Source: Scylla paramamosain
Taxonomy: Eukaryota > Arthropoda > Malacostraca > Decapoda > Portunidae
Reading direction: 5' to 3'
Assembly: GCF_035594125.1 (NCBI RefSeq)
Contig: NC_087191.1
Location: forward strand, 3,227,967 to 3,291,966
DNA length: 64,000 nt
Position 1 is the stretch's first letter. Every line of letters starts with the position of its first letter. Positions 9,488 through 20,003 of this stretch are shown piece after piece. A program made the translations under genes and the position numbers. A model generated the notes under the pieces. It did no database searches, was not told the DNA's origin, and worked only from the letters and a program-made list of their open reading frames with translations.

Positions 9488-9686
9488 CCATATTCTGAAA
9501 CAGTTCTGCACCGGACCCTCACTAATTTCAAAAGGCTCTAGTTTAACGAAGTTCTACGGTTCTAGTGGCATATTAACAAGATTTTTTCATCATTAACAGG
9601 AGAAGAACTGTTGAGAAACCAGCTAATCATCTCTGTGGCCTTTGAAAATACTCGTGTTGAGAGAGCAATGCATTTCTAAATACGGG
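9488..9686 (+). mobile_element. MITE-like repeat, copy 1
   Basis: About 200 bp starting CCATATTCTGAAACAG and ending GCATTTCTAAATACGGG. The ends are imperfect inverted repeats of each other (consensus near CGTATTCAGAAACGCTT). The interior (ACGGTTCTAGTG, CTGTGGCCTTTGAAAATA) matches 44321-44532. No coding capacity. Non-autonomous DNA element is the simplest reading; superfamily unknown. Confidence 0.6.
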
Positions 9687-9772
9687 CCCAGCAGAGCAAC
9701 AAGATCTCGTGCCTATTGTTAGAGGGCAGTGTCTGGTCGTAGAGTCTCGGTTTTTTTTCTTTTTTTTCGCAG

Positions 9773-9915
9773 GCCAACGTGCGTATTTAAAATTGACGGC
9801 GTTGTTATTAGTGTGGGTCTATGAGTGTCTGTCAACTTATTTCCCTCAACACAGAGGGAAACGCCACGCCACTCGCTACGACAATTTTTCAAATGCCACA
9901 AAGATCATTGGCTAA
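9773..9915 (+). other. Candidate exon after a strong acceptor (unidentified)
   Basis: A long pyrimidine tract (T8-C-T7) ending CGCAG at 9772 is a model 3' splice site. In one frame the next 143 bp are open to a TAA at 9915, reading QRAYLKLTALLLVWVYECLS and later RYDNFSNATKIIG. The first part is hydrophobic. I do not recognise it, and T-runs before AG also arise by chance in this genome. Confidence 0.2.
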
Positions 9916-10360
9916 GTTTCTCAAGTGCTTCTCACTTTAATTATATAGAAATTATCTTAATCTATTATTAGAACCGTAAACCGTCTTTAAAATCCTTTTG
10001 AATGTAGTGGATGTGCGGCCAGTAGTCTCAGAATATGGCTTACTTTTTACTGTGTAGTCGACTTCAGGGCTACCAACCTATCACCAAATAAATCTTCCTA
10101 AGATGTCTTCAGCATTGTATCGTTAACGATCCTAAGATGTCTTCAGCATTGTATCGTTAACGACTTCATATCTTGCTGCCTGATATGTTCTGTTTGGTGT
10201 TGACATGTTCTGTCCCCAGTGTGAATGCATCTTAAAGGGAAGAGAAGGGAGATGAAAGGGGAAAGCAAAAAGGAAGAATAAATGCTAAGACCAGGGATGG
10301 AGATAAAACAAAGTAAGGAAGAAAGATAGGACGGTTAAAATGATTTACTTTATAACCTAA

Positions 10361-10365
<5 letters not shown>
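9916..10365. other. No gene seen; contains a 34-bp duplication
   Basis: AT-rich to balanced sequence with no credible frame. It holds a perfect tandem duplication at 10096-10163. Confidence 0.45.
10096..10163 (+). repeat. Perfect 34-bp tandem duplication
   Basis: 10096-10129 (starting TCCTAAGATGTCTTC) is repeated exactly at 10130-10163. Confidence 0.92.

Positions 10366-10419
<54 letters not shown>
10366..10419. repeat. (CA)n microsatellite
   Basis: 54 bp of CA. The 260 bp to its right (10420-10680) show no gene. Confidence 0.95.
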
Positions 10420-10421
<2 letters not shown>

Positions 10422-10681
10422 ATTCCCGATCTTTTATCTAATTTTCAATCTGTAAAACATCGCCTTTCTTCCTTCTACTTCTCGCTGAAAGTCAGGTGCC
10501 TAAGACTACTGACAGCAATCATTCATCGCGTGATACGATGGCCTTCTTTTCCTCCTCTATGTTACTATAGTTTCTTAGTGATCTCTAGGTACATCTTACT
10601 GTACCTGCATCATCAACACAAGCAAGAATACTGACAATCAGTGTGTCAATATCTGCTTTAGCTTGGTAAGGTGCATTCATC

Positions 10682-10883
10682 TCAGCTCAATAAGAGCTTT
10701 TGGCGATCCGTCTTGGACGAGAGAGTCATGCTCTTTCTTTCCACAGCTTTAAGTTCAAACTTTACAGTTCCAGTGCGCGAGATTTTTCCAGTATTTCCAA
10801 GCAGGTCTTCTTGTGTGAGAGACAGGCCCTCATTGTTTGGGCAAAACTTTAAGCTCCCGAGTGCGTCTATTCCTTGAAGGCAG
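10682..10883 (-). other. Candidate terminal exon, minus strand (unidentified)
   Basis: A (GT)n tract on the minus strand ends GTGTCAG at 10884, a plausible acceptor. The next 202 bp are open to a TGA at 10684-10682. The frame reads CLQGIDALGSLKFCPNNEGL, then TGKISRTGTVKFELKAVERK and ends TDRQKLLLS. Charge distribution and composition look protein-like, better than the opposite-strand frame. I cannot name a family. If real it is the 3' exon of a gene lying to the right. Confidence 0.3.
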
Positions 10884-10885
10884 CT

Positions 10886-10886
<1 letters not shown>

Positions 10887-10917
<31 letters not shown>
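10887..10917. repeat. (CA)n microsatellite
   Basis: 31 bp of CA; on the minus strand it forms the GT-rich tract before the candidate exon at 10883. Confidence 0.95.
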
Positions 10918-10918
<1 letters not shown>

Positions 10919-11815
10919 CATGGGGGGTGGGGGAGCGGTGGGATAGGCAGCTGTGGGTCGCAAGTTTCACAGGTGCGAGGACGGGCACCTGAAGTCTACC
11001 TGGCAGAGCGGGCGTCCAGCTCACCACGGTTGGGCTAGAGGTGAGGCCCAGGTGACATCCCGCACCCCAGCAGGTAGTCATCACCGTGCCTCTCCTCATC
11101 TCTCCCAACCACGTGCCAGATACCTCAGACCTGCATCTTGAGTAGCACAGTCGCAACATGCAGCACTTTCGCTCTCTTCTACGGTGTCCGTCCGTCTATT
11201 CTGTTGCTGCCGTGAAGTGAAGGTAGTGAAGCGTTCCTGATGAGGCGTTCTGCTTTTCCCTGCGTAGCTCGCTCAGCCCCGTCAACAGATATGGAGCGTC
11301 ACAAGGTGATCTACTCCCATTCTACCTGTATTGCTTGATCGACAGTTCAGCTGGTGTGGAACATTATTAAGAGGTAACCTGCATCGGCCGCAGCAGTCAC
11401 CTACTGGCAGGTGTCGCGCCGCAGCCAAGTGAAGGAAGGTGTTAGCTATGCCGCGGGGCATTCGTCGCGCAGCGTCCCTTCAAAAATCTCTTAACCTCCT
11501 AATGCCTAGGTGATGCAGCGTGTACTCTCAGGTTGCAAACCATGAGAAACTCCCCACGTCCACGTCTACTTTGAGAGTCCTGCCTCCACACTAAGATGTA
11601 CTCATTACTGATGGTCTCTGAACTGTGATGTCACGCCCTGGATTTCTTCCTTCGCGTTAGTCAGACTGAACGTGCAGGAAATAGTCGCCGCGGCCAGGAG
11701 GTCATTAAAATAATTTGTAAGTTGTTGGCCCGTTTGGATGTGACAGCGTTACTTTCCACACTCCTTGCCAAATTGTTTTGCTGGAAAGTCACGCCGAGAA
11801 TTCATGGGGGGTTTA
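10918..11815. other. Unassigned, relatively GC-rich unique-looking DNA
   Basis: About 900 bp without TE homology that I recognise. Several open frames of 60-110 codons exist on both strands (10830-11159 minus, 10953-11141 plus), but none has a clear domain and the longest runs through the CA repeat. It may be host gene flank. Confidence 0.4.
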
Positions 11816-12025
11816 ACACACACACACACACACACACACGGAGAGAAGCAAGATTAACATATTCTCATTTAGAGAAGGAACATATAACCACTTAAATTAG
11901 TCAACACAACATTAATTCTCGGAAGCAATCATTCCCAGGACAAGGAGACGCGGGGTGCGCTGCACAGGTGAACAACCCTTGACAAAGAGGCTGCCACTAC
12001 CGCTGCACTAACTCCACCTAAACTG

Positions 12026-12068
<43 letters not shown>

Positions 12069-12202
12069 ATCATAGTGCCATCAACACACACACACACATA
12101 CACACACACATACACAGTATTTAGAGATGCGCTCATTGAGACTTGGAGTGTTGGTCGGCTGTGTTCGAACACCACTCTGAACTCGAAAAAAAAAAATCTT
12201 AA

Positions 12203-12235
<33 letters not shown>
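11816..12235. repeat. Cluster of short microsatellites
   Basis: (CA)n at 11816-11839, (CT)n at 12035-12065, interrupted (CA)n with CATA at 12086-12116 and (CA)n at 12206-12235, with an A-run at 12185-12195. The open frames here are created by the repeats. Confidence 0.9.
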
Positions 12236-12237
<2 letters not shown>

Positions 12238-13077
12238 GGCAGCTAAAAACAGGTACCGCAAGACTAAAATTGACATCAGGAGAACAGCAAACACTTGTAC
12301 AATACAGACGTATGGATAAGATTTCCTGTGTGGATCACGGGGAAGACGCAGCTCAAGGAAACACTAACTTAACAAATAGCGAGCAAGGAAGCTTAAATTA
12401 TAGACTTAAATTTCGTCAGCAGTAAACGTGATAGTAGTATATGTATGTTTTGAGGAAGTTATACACATCGGTAGAAGACTCAATCACTCACTTGTGCTTC
12501 TATGTTGCACGATCTTGCCGTGTCCCTAATCTGGAAGACTGGCCTTTGTGAGCTCAAGGGAACGCGTTGAAGTTTTTTTTTTTTTTTTATAAATTTTACT
12601 TAATTTGTATTATTTACATATATTTACACTCAGACGATCTTATACGACTTCCGACAACAACGAGAAACTACGAAAATTGGATTCATCCATCTTCACGCAA
12701 ATTCCATTAAATATCTCGAGCACTTCACTCTTCCGATTCAATTCACTTCACGCAGTTAACACTCAGTGATAAAACACATCCTACACAGACCCCGCAACTG
12801 ATATTCAATAAGGAATATCAGTATGTATATCCTATACATACTCAATCCCACTCTGTCGATATACAATGGTCTATCTCTGACTGCCTTACAATTGTCAGCC
12901 TCTACTTACTAGTACTGCGACAGGCGGCTTGCCTATCTTGACCCTCAGCCTGACAGCTGTGTCTAGCTTGTCTCTATCTCTTGTCTATTCCCGTCGTCTA
13001 CACCTCATAATATGCACTTAATGTTTGAGCGACCTTTTGCCCTAACAAGGCTTCCATTTTTATTAGATTTTTTTTTC
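12236..13077. other. Unassigned AT-rich region
   Basis: A T-run at 12573-12588 is followed by about 500 bp with no credible coding frame. It looks like dispersed non-coding repeat, but I can match it to nothing else in the window. Confidence 0.4.
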
Positions 13078-13227
13078 AATATTTCGATCATACGATTTAT
13101 TTTCCCATAACTTTCAGTAAGGTTAATTTTCGAGTAACTATATTTATTTTCGAATATTTCGATCATACGTTTCATTTTCCTATATTTTCAATAAAGTTAA
13201 TTTCAAGTACTTATATGACTCACCGCA
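13078..13227 (+). repeat. Imperfect 75-bp tandem duplication
   Basis: AATATTTCGATCATACG occurs at 13078 and again at 13153, and the next 55-60 bp match with several substitutions. Period 75 bp, two copies. Confidence 0.75.
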
Positions 13228-13337
13228 TCCTGTCGTTCTCTTCGGTGGTCACGTGTCTTCTCTCATTTATCAGAGTGGTGATAGTTTCTCGTAATTTTGG
13301 TAACTGATTTCGTGTTTATCATCTTTTTCCCTCATTT

Positions 13338-13766
13338 TGTTGGCGCCAGGGGTTTGAATGATGTTGACGCCAGAGGTTTGAACTTGGTTCACTCGTTTGT
13401 GAGGGAGAATGGGATTACCAAGATTATTTGTATCGAGTCTTTAAAGGGTGTTGATATTTGATTTATTATTATATATGAATTTACATTAATTTGGGTATAA
13501 ATTATATATGTTTGTTCATAGGTCGGTGCACAAATAAGCTGCGCCTGCCGACGTGGCAAACCCGCAGGCAACAATGACGTGTCAGGCACAGCTTAGTTGT
13601 GCACCGACCTATGAAAAAACATATAATTTATACCCAAATTAATGCAAATTCATACATAATAATAAATCAAATATCAACATCCTTTAAAGTCTCAAAACAA
13701 ATAATCTTGGTAATCCCATTCTCCCTCACAAACGAGTGAACCAAGTTCAAACCCCTGGCGCCAACA
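13338..13766. repeat. Inverted LTR palindrome of BEL/Pao element
   Basis: The left arm (about 13362-13547) and right arm (about 13582-13766) are imperfect reverse complements across about 185 bp, with a 34-bp centre. Both arms are the first half of the BEL LTR that is complete at 20420-20777 (358 bp, begins TGTTGGCGCC on the minus strand). So a minus-oriented LTR piece meets a plus-oriented piece head-on. At 13338-13361 the first 20-odd LTR bases (TGTTGGCGCCAGGGG) occur again in tandem. The single-strand form would fold into a long hairpin. Confidence 0.85.
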
Positions 13767-13779
13767 TCTCCCCACCATA

Positions 13780-14208
13780 GGAGTACTTTTAATAACTCCT
13801 ATCCTTACTCTCAACAACATGATCATATGACATCAAGATGTATAAATACAAATGTCTCACTAAGAGACAACTCAACCCTCACCCTGGGAAGCAAATGATA
13901 CAATAAAACAATAAACAATACCCAAAGGGACAATACTGATCACCAACCTAAATCTACAATACATCTCAAACTCTCAATCCGTTTCTGTTGGTGTTAAGGG
14001 ACTATGAGCTTCATCTGTTGTAACATCCTCCCCTGCAGATGAAAGCTCCAAGTTATGCAGTTTTTGCACTTTGCACTTTGCACTTTGCAGTCTTAACTTT
14101 GACACTATGAATTATTCCATCCTTCCCAGGGAATAGCTCAACAACCATTCCAAGGGGCCATTGCAAACGAGGAGAATTATCTTCCCGAACCAGCACAACA
14201 GATCCCTT
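13780..14208 (-). mobile_element. BEL P1 3' coding end and untranslated region
   Basis: Matches 20791-21340 of fragment P3 in the same orientation. About 120 bp present in P3 near 20985-21110 is missing here around 13975-13985. A short direct repeat of TGCACTTTGCACTTTGCACT lies near 14068-14090. Confidence 0.7.
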
Positions 14209-14837
14209 CTACAGTTTACATCTGGGTATGAAACCTGTAATGATAGGGAGTAAATTCAATAAATAGTCAGACACACACACACTCCAAAACTTATCAATTT
14301 GTTGTTGTCTCAGGCTCACATAGGTTCTTATGTGACATTTCAGGAACCTGGCAATCACCTTTAAGCTCTCTATGAAATCCAGCAGTGCGCCCAAAATGAG
14401 AAGGTGTTAAAAGGGCTTACAGAATTAGGATCATCTGTGGCAAAGGTTAAGGGTCTGGAATTTACACATGCCTCAATTTCATGTTAGGTAGTCTCTAGCT
14501 CACATCTTGTTAAACATTTTATACCAAGAGCTAATTTAACAGATCGGACTAATCTTTCCCACCAACCTCCCCACCATGGGTACAGCAAACTTCCACTGGG
14601 GAGCAAGGGTGCCAAAGAACCGATGCATTTGTTTAGACATACTAATAAAAATCTTGGCATTGTCAGAGTAAATAACTGATGGAAGGCATCTTCTGGAAGA
14701 AAACCTACGAAAGGCAAGTAAACAATCACCATAAGACATAGAGCTAGTCAACTCTAAGTGTACTGCACGGACAACTCCACAAGTGAATAACAAAATGTAC
14801 AGCTTCTTGCATGGAAAATCAACACAAAACAGTGGTC
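14209..14837 (-). pseudogene. BEL integrase core and C-terminal domain (P1)
   Basis: Minus-strand frames 14850-14536, 14732-14484 and 14394-14209 carry successive integrase blocks in different frames. First AGPLFCVDFPCKK and SVIYSDNAKIF (the two core aspartate blocks), then LYPWWGGWWERLVRS (the glutamate region of BEL integrases) and FWSVCVSDYLLNLL from the C-terminal domain. At least two frameshifts separate them. A stop follows CRCELETT-type sequence near 14484. LINE-A copy A4 separates this from the integrase start at 17583. Confidence 0.78.
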
Positions 14838-15076
14838 CGGCAGTAGACACCTGCCGAAACGATAATTACTCCCAGTGAGGTCTAAAGCACTGTTCAGGAG
14901 GTGCTGTGAACTTATCACTAAACCCAGCTGTGACCTCACTGAACGTTTCCCTTTGTGTCTCACAACACAAGGGTGCAGTCACAGCCTGCCCTCTAAAGAC
15001 AACTCTCTTCCCCCACACAAAATTACAAGCACCTAATAACACACACACCCTTCACTCAAAAAATTTTAAAATCATC

Positions 15077-15178
15077 ATGGCGACTCCTACACCAGCCTCG
15101 GAGTCCCCATCTGGGGAGGGGACCATAAATGTCCCTAGGTCGGATTGCCTTTCTCTCGACGACCCTAAGTGTCTTTGA
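15077..15178 (+). pseudogene. LINE-A ORF start (A4), before a frameshift
   Basis: ATG in ATCATCATGGCGACTCC starts MATPTPASESPSGEG ... SLDDPKCL and then hits a TGA at 15176. An extra T in GTGTCTTTGAC shifts the frame; without the shift the reading continues into the next frame ([11 protein letters not shown]), as in A5. The same ATG context appears in A3 and A5. Upstream in-frame methionines exist but are not conserved. Confidence 0.7.
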
Positions 15179-16796
15179 CACCCCCCTCAACTTTTTCTTC
15201 ATTAACTTCTGCAACATTCGTGGTCTAAGATCTAATTTTCAATCTGTAGAACACCACCTCTCCTCTTCTGAACCTCATCATCTTTTCCTCATTGAAACTC
15301 AGGTGTCTGAGGCAACTCACAGTAGCTCCTTTTCTGTTCCCTCCTACTTTCTCTATCCTCATTTTCGATCCAAAGCTGGATGCTGCGTTTATGTGCGCAA
15401 TGACTTAACCTGCTCTCGTGACCACGCTCTTGAATCTTCCGATTTTTCCATCATCTGGTTACGACTACAGAGTCACTCTCATACTAAATTTATCTGTGCT
15501 GTATACCAATCACCTAACTCCTCTGACTATAAGAAATTCTTTGACTACTTAACTTCCAAAGTGGAGCACATTCTGACCCTCTTCCCTTTTGTAAAGATCT
15601 CCATTCTTGGAGACTTCAATGTTCACCACCAGCTTTGGCTTTCCTCTCCCTTCACTGACCATCCTGGTGAACTAGCCTACAACTTTGCTATCCTCCATGA
15701 CCTAGAGCAATTGGTGCAACACCCTACTCGCATTCCTGACCGTCTTGGAGATATGCCCAACATTCTTGACCTTTTCCTGACCTCTAATCCTGCTTATGCT
15801 GTCACCCTTTCTTCTCCGTTGGGCTCCTCCGATCACAATCTCGTATCTTTATCTTGTCCTATCGCTCCAATCTCTCCTCAGGATCCCCCTAAGCGAAGGT
15901 GCCTCTGGTGTTTTGCCTCTGTTAGTTGGGGGCGCCTGAAGAGGTATTTTCCTGATTTTCCTTGGAATGACTACTGCTTCCGTGTCAGACACCCGTCTTT
16001 GTGTGCTGAGCGCAAAACAGAGGTGATAGTGTCTGGCATGGAAGCGCACATTCCTCACTCTTTTTCTCATCCTAAACCTTCTAAACTTTGGTTTAACACA
16101 GCTTGTTCTCGTGCTATACATAGTAGAAAGGTGGCCCACAAAAGGTACTTCAGCCTTCCATCACCAGAAACTCATGCACTTTATATTTCTGGCCGGAACC
16201 ATGCCAAGTCTGTTCTTCAACTAGCCAAAAATTCCTTCATTAACAGAAAATGTCAAAACCTTTCAAGATCTAACTCCCCTCGTGACTTATGGCATCTAGC
16301 AAAAAATATCTCAAATAACTTTGCTTCTTCTTTCCCTCCTCTATTTCAACCAGATGGCACCACTGCTATCACATCTATTTCTAAAGCTGAACTCTTCGCT
16401 CAAACCTTTGAAAAAAACTCTACCTTGGACGATTCTGGGCATGTTCCTCCCTCTCTTCCACCCTCTGACTACTTCATGCTACCTATTAAAATTCTTTGCA
16501 ATGATGCTTTCCATGCCCTCGCTGGCCTAAACCCTCGGAAGGCTTATGGACCTGATGGGGTCCCTCCTATTGTTCTCCGAAACTTTGCCTCCGTGCTTAC
16601 ACATTGCCTAGTCAAACTCTTTCAGCTCTGTCTGTCAACATCTACCTTTCCTTCTTGCTGGAAGTTTGCCTACATTCAACCTGTTCCTAAAAAGGGTGAC
16701 CGTTCTAATCCCTCAAACTACCGTCATATTGATTTAATTTCCTGCCTATCTAAAGTTTGTGAATCTATCTTCAACAGGAAGATTCTTAAACATTAA
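15129..16796 (+). pseudogene. LINE-A endonuclease and RT N-terminus (A4)
   Basis: A 555-codon frame, the longest LINE-A frame here. The genuine part starts at about residue 17. Endonuclease blocks in order: [19 protein letters not shown] (metal-binding glutamate), [12 protein letters not shown], and [10 protein letters not shown] (catalytic SDH, about residue 235). A linker follows with [17 protein letters not shown] and [11 protein letters not shown] begins with [18 protein letters not shown] (about residue 475) and [21 protein letters not shown] at 16794 replaces a leucine-type codon in IFNRKILKH and ends the frame. The enzyme would nick target DNA and prime reverse transcription there. Confidence 0.82.
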
Positions 16797-16858
16797 ACAC
16801 TTCACAACCTTCTATCTGATCGCCAGTATGGGTTCCGTCAAGGCCGTTCTACTGGTGA

Positions 16859-17482
16859 TTGGCTTTCCTTACTGAGTCTTGGTCATCCTCTTTTAGAGCT
16901 TTTGGTGAAACTTTTGATGTTGCCTTGGACATATCAAAAGCTTTTGAAAGAGTCTGGCACAAAGCTTTGATTTCCAAACTACCCTCCTACGGTTTCTATC
17001 CTTCTCTCTGTAACTTCATCTCAAGTTTCCTTTCTGACCGTTCTATCGCTGCTGTGGTAGACAGTCACTGTTGTTCTCCTAAATCTATTAACAGTGGTGC
17101 TCCTCAGGGTTCTGTCCTGTCACCCACTCGCTTCTTATTATTCATTAATGATCTTCTAAACCAAATTTCTTGTCCTATCCACTCCTACGCTGATGATACC
17201 GCCCTGCACATTTCCATGCCTTTTCATAGACGTCCAACCCTTCAGGAAGTAAACATTTTACGCAGGGAAGCCACAGAACGCTTGACTTCTCATCTCTCTA
17301 AAATTTCTGATTGGGGCAAAGCAAACTTTGTATTGTTCAATGTCTCAAAAACTCAATTCCTCCATCTATCAACTCGACACAACCTTCCAGACAACTATCC
17401 CCTCTTCTTCAATGACACTCAACTGTCCCCCTCTTCTACGCTGAAGATCCTCGGTCTGTCCTTTACTTATAATCTGAACTGA
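16859..17482 (+). pseudogene. LINE-A RT palm (A4)
   Basis: 207-codon frame. VALDISKAFERVWHKAL holds the first catalytic aspartate. Then INSGAPQGSVLSPTRFLLF and SYADDTALHIS with an intact YADD box (17186-17197). The thumb block SKTQFLHLSTRHNLPDNYPL and LKILGLSFTYNLN end at a TGA. A frameshift near 16858 separates it from the preceding frame. With only about three lesions in its coding part, A4 is relatively young. Confidence 0.82.
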
Positions 17483-17582
17483 AAACTCGTCTCTCTCAAA
17501 ACTCTCATCTCTGAACATCTCATCTCTAGCTAAAACAGCTTCTATGAAGTTAGGTGTTCTGAGACGTCTCTGCCAGTTTTTC

Positions 17583-17977
17583 AAAAAATCTACACCTGTC
17601 ACAGTGAAAGGAGGAGTAGAGTTAATTCTTAGTCATAGGAGAGGACCTACAGGTTGACGGCAAGCTTGTGAGTGATGTCTACGACAAATCATACACTCTC
17701 TACAGACTACCCTAGCAAGCTTTCTTAATCCGACAATTAAGTAACAAGATCTTAATGTTGAAATTAAAGTGGAAACACCAGCGTGTTTCAGAAATACATG
17801 TTGGAAACTAACTAACAGCTTGGCAATGTGACCTGCTGGAATAATCATAGGATACTTGCAATCATAACTTAATTCAGCCTGGTCCAGCCGACTCTTGCTT
17901 CTCAAAAGACCATTTTCATCCATGAAAGGATTGAATTTCCTAATGTCAGAATTCTTAGGGAGCGACTTTCCAAGCAT
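17583..17977 (-). pseudogene. BEL integrase N-terminal zinc-binding region (P1)
   Basis: Frame 17977-17633 has the integrase HHCC finger: QHVFLKHAGVSTLISTL gives the histidines and RECMICRRHH the C-x2-C pair. A stop follows PVGPLL, and the next codons (PPFTVTGVDF, up to 17583) lead into the integrase core before LINE-A A4 interrupts. It continues the RT-RNase H frame from 17978 across one in-frame stop. Confidence 0.75.
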
Positions 17978-19912
17978 TTAGGCATTGCTCTCTTGGCTGT
18001 ACCTTTCTCTCTGAACACAAATTATTAACTTTGTCTTAGCTTGATCTAACTCTGTATAAGACAAGGGCCCAAAACACTTAACAGCATGAGGTTTACAATT
18101 GTTCACACACCTTATTACCCAAGCTACACACTTAATAGCTTTTGTAAAATGACCCCAGCGGATATAGTCAATCCCTACTGATGGATGCACGGACACTAAG
18201 CATGTCACTGGGCTGTCAGGGAATACCTCCTCTACAATGGGTAGTGCTGCTGGTACCTCATCCTGTTGCATGGAAGTAAAGTGTTCAGAGAGCCAAGCAG
18301 GACCATTCAGCCACGAGGTACAGGAAATTAAGTCTTCAGCAAAGGCACCTCTGGAAATAAGGTCTGCTGGATTATCTTTACCAGGAATATGGTTCCACTG
18401 AACTGGGGGGATTAAACTCTGAATCTCAGTTACTCTATTCGCTACAAAAGTCTTCCACCTATTAGGGTCTCCCTTTGTCCATGACAATACTACTTTAGAA
18501 TCAGTCCAGCAGTACATTTGTACATCAGTTAAGTGTAGGGAAGTCTTCACAAATACAGATAGCCTAGCACACAGAAGAGCACCCATTAATTCCAACCTCG
18601 GCACCGACAATTTCTTGATAGGTGCTACCCTTCCCTTGGCTAGAACTAAGATTACCTTAAATGACCCTTCTCTAGTCAAACACCACTGTAAACCAAGAAT
18701 CTTTGTCTCTGCATGCTTGCTGGGCTCTAAGTAGTCATTAAATCTGTGTGTTAAGGCATTGCAGTTCGAGCTCCACTTTGAAAGTGTCATACTGGCCTTG
18801 GATAGAACTGACCGTGCCTCATCAAACTTAGCAAAGGCTTCCTCTGCACTGTCAGCTCCTGACAACCAGTCATCCACATATAGATTATCCTTTAGCTCTG
18901 CAATAACTTCAGAATCAGGAAAGCTTTTAAGATGATGTTTAACAGTTGCATTCAACAGAAAAGGACTACTTTTATTGCCAAATGGAACTCTTAATCTCAT
19001 TATCCGAATGTTGCCATTATAGTTCCAAAGAAATCTATGCACGTCCCTGTCTTCTTTCCTTACATTAATCTGGAGGAAAGCTTTAGTTATATCACCAGTT
19101 AAGGCAACCTTCCACCTTCTGAACTTCATAAGTACCTCTATCAACTGTGGGTTAAGAAGGGGACCCACCTCAAAACATTGATTTAATGAAACTCCATTAT
19201 AGCTCACAGCAGATGCGTCAAAGACTGGTTTTACTTTACTTGTGGTGCTGACTTCCCTGACGACAGGATGATGAGGAAGGTAGAATGTGGGGTATGGGGT
19301 GTTCATCTCACCCTCAGGTACCTCTTCAATGATGCCTTCCCGTTCGTAACCCTCAAATACGGCATCATACTCCTCCTGAAGTTTAGGATTGGATTTAAAT
19401 TTATGCATCAAACATAACTTTTTTCTTGCAAGCCTTTCATTATTTTGGAGGCTACACTTATGCTCTGATTTCCAGGGAAGAGCAACCTCATATCTATCAT
19501 CCTTAAACTTAACTGTCTCTGAAAAGGATTTTAACACAGGATGGTTGCTAACATCAGGATGTACTTCCTTGTTACAAAGGAACTCATTCTCATTGAAATT
19601 GTTAATGCATAACATCTGAGACAACTTACCATTTCCCTTGGATGCCGAAGCACAAATCCCAGACAGGATCCAACCAAACACCGTCTCTTGAGTCACTAGT
19701 CCATCAACCTGCAAATTCTTGTTGGGGATTACAAATTTCCAATAGGCATCAGGTCCTATCAAAATGTCCACATTTACCTTCCTGTCCCGCTCATACTCAT
19801 CTGCTAACTGCACAGACTTAAAGGGCAGTAGGGTTTCAGCTGGAACACAAGGACGTAATAATGGAGCACATATTGTGGGCACTTCAGCTGCAAGTAACTT
19901 CATTATTAACAT
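17978..19912 (-). CDS. pol: BEL/Pao pol: RT and RNase H (P1)
   Basis: A 644-codon open frame. The N-terminal part (DILIGPDAYWKFVIPN, ETVFGWILSG) is the peptidase-to-RT linker of BEL elements. RT runs over roughly residues 170-400: VKPVFDASAVSYNGVSLN, ALTGDITKAFLQINV (first aspartate), VPFGNKSSPFLLNATV and LYVDDWLSGADS (YVDD). RNase H-like sequence follows: VPRLELMGALLCARLS, YCWTDSKVVLSW, WNHIPGKDNPADLISRG. Between LGLQWCLT and REGSFKVILV (near 18672) about 400 bp found in P2 is missing, so the domain joining RT to RNase H is deleted although the frame stays open. It ends at a stop after RYSQESNA. Confidence 0.85.
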   Translation of the reverse strand: MLIMKLLAAEVPTICAPLLRPCVPAETLLPFKSVQLADEYERDRKVNVDILIGPDAYWKFVIPNKNLQVDGLVTQETVFGWILSGICASASKGNGKLSQMLCINNFNENEFLCNKEVHPDVSNHPVLKSFSETVKFKDDRYEVALPWKSEHKCSLQNNERLARKKLCLMHKFKSNPKLQEEYDAVFEGYEREGIIEEVPEGEMNTPYPTFYLPHHPVVREVSTTSKVKPVFDASAVSYNGVSLNQCFEVGPLLNPQLIEVLMKFRRWKVALTGDITKAFLQINVRKEDRDVHRFLWNYNGNIRIMRLRVPFGNKSSPFLLNATVKHHLKSFPDSEVIAELKDNLYVDDWLSGADSAEEAFAKFDEARSVLSKASMTLSKWSSNCNALTHRFNDYLEPSKHAETKILGLQWCLTREGSFKVILVLAKGRVAPIKKLSVPRLELMGALLCARLSVFVKTSLHLTDVQMYCWTDSKVVLSWTKGDPNRWKTFVANRVTEIQSLIPPVQWNHIPGKDNPADLISRGAFAEDLISCTSWLNGPAWLSEHFTSMQQDEVPAALPIVEEVFPDSPVTCLVSVHPSVGIDYIRWGHFTKAIKCVAWVIRCVNNCKPHAVKCFGPLSYTELDQAKTKLIICVQRERYSQESNA

Positions 19913-20003
19913 CCACTAAATTAAGGTCAAAAATATCACACTGGGTAGATCTAAAACTCTTACTTCCCCCAAAGGCAGAATAGGACATCTGTTCAGAAGA
20001 TAC

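Larger units (their letters stand above)
14838..17582 (+). mobile_element. LINE-A copy A4, best-preserved copy, nested in P1
   Basis: The most intact LINE-A in the window. It begins with the family 5' end (AGTAGACACCTGCCGAAACG), has the ORF start at 15077, endonuclease, linker and RT through the thumb, and stops at GCCAGTTTTTC near 17582, about 600 bp before the usual 3' end. The next bases (AAAAAATCTACACC) are BEL integrase in antisense. So it has a complete 5' end and lacks its 3' end, the reverse of the usual LINE truncation. BEL codons on either side join cleanly, so the insertion was into integrase. Confidence 0.85.

Noticed and set aside
15849..16139. 96-codon minus-strand ORF
   Set aside because: Antisense shadow of LINE-A A4 endonuclease and linker.
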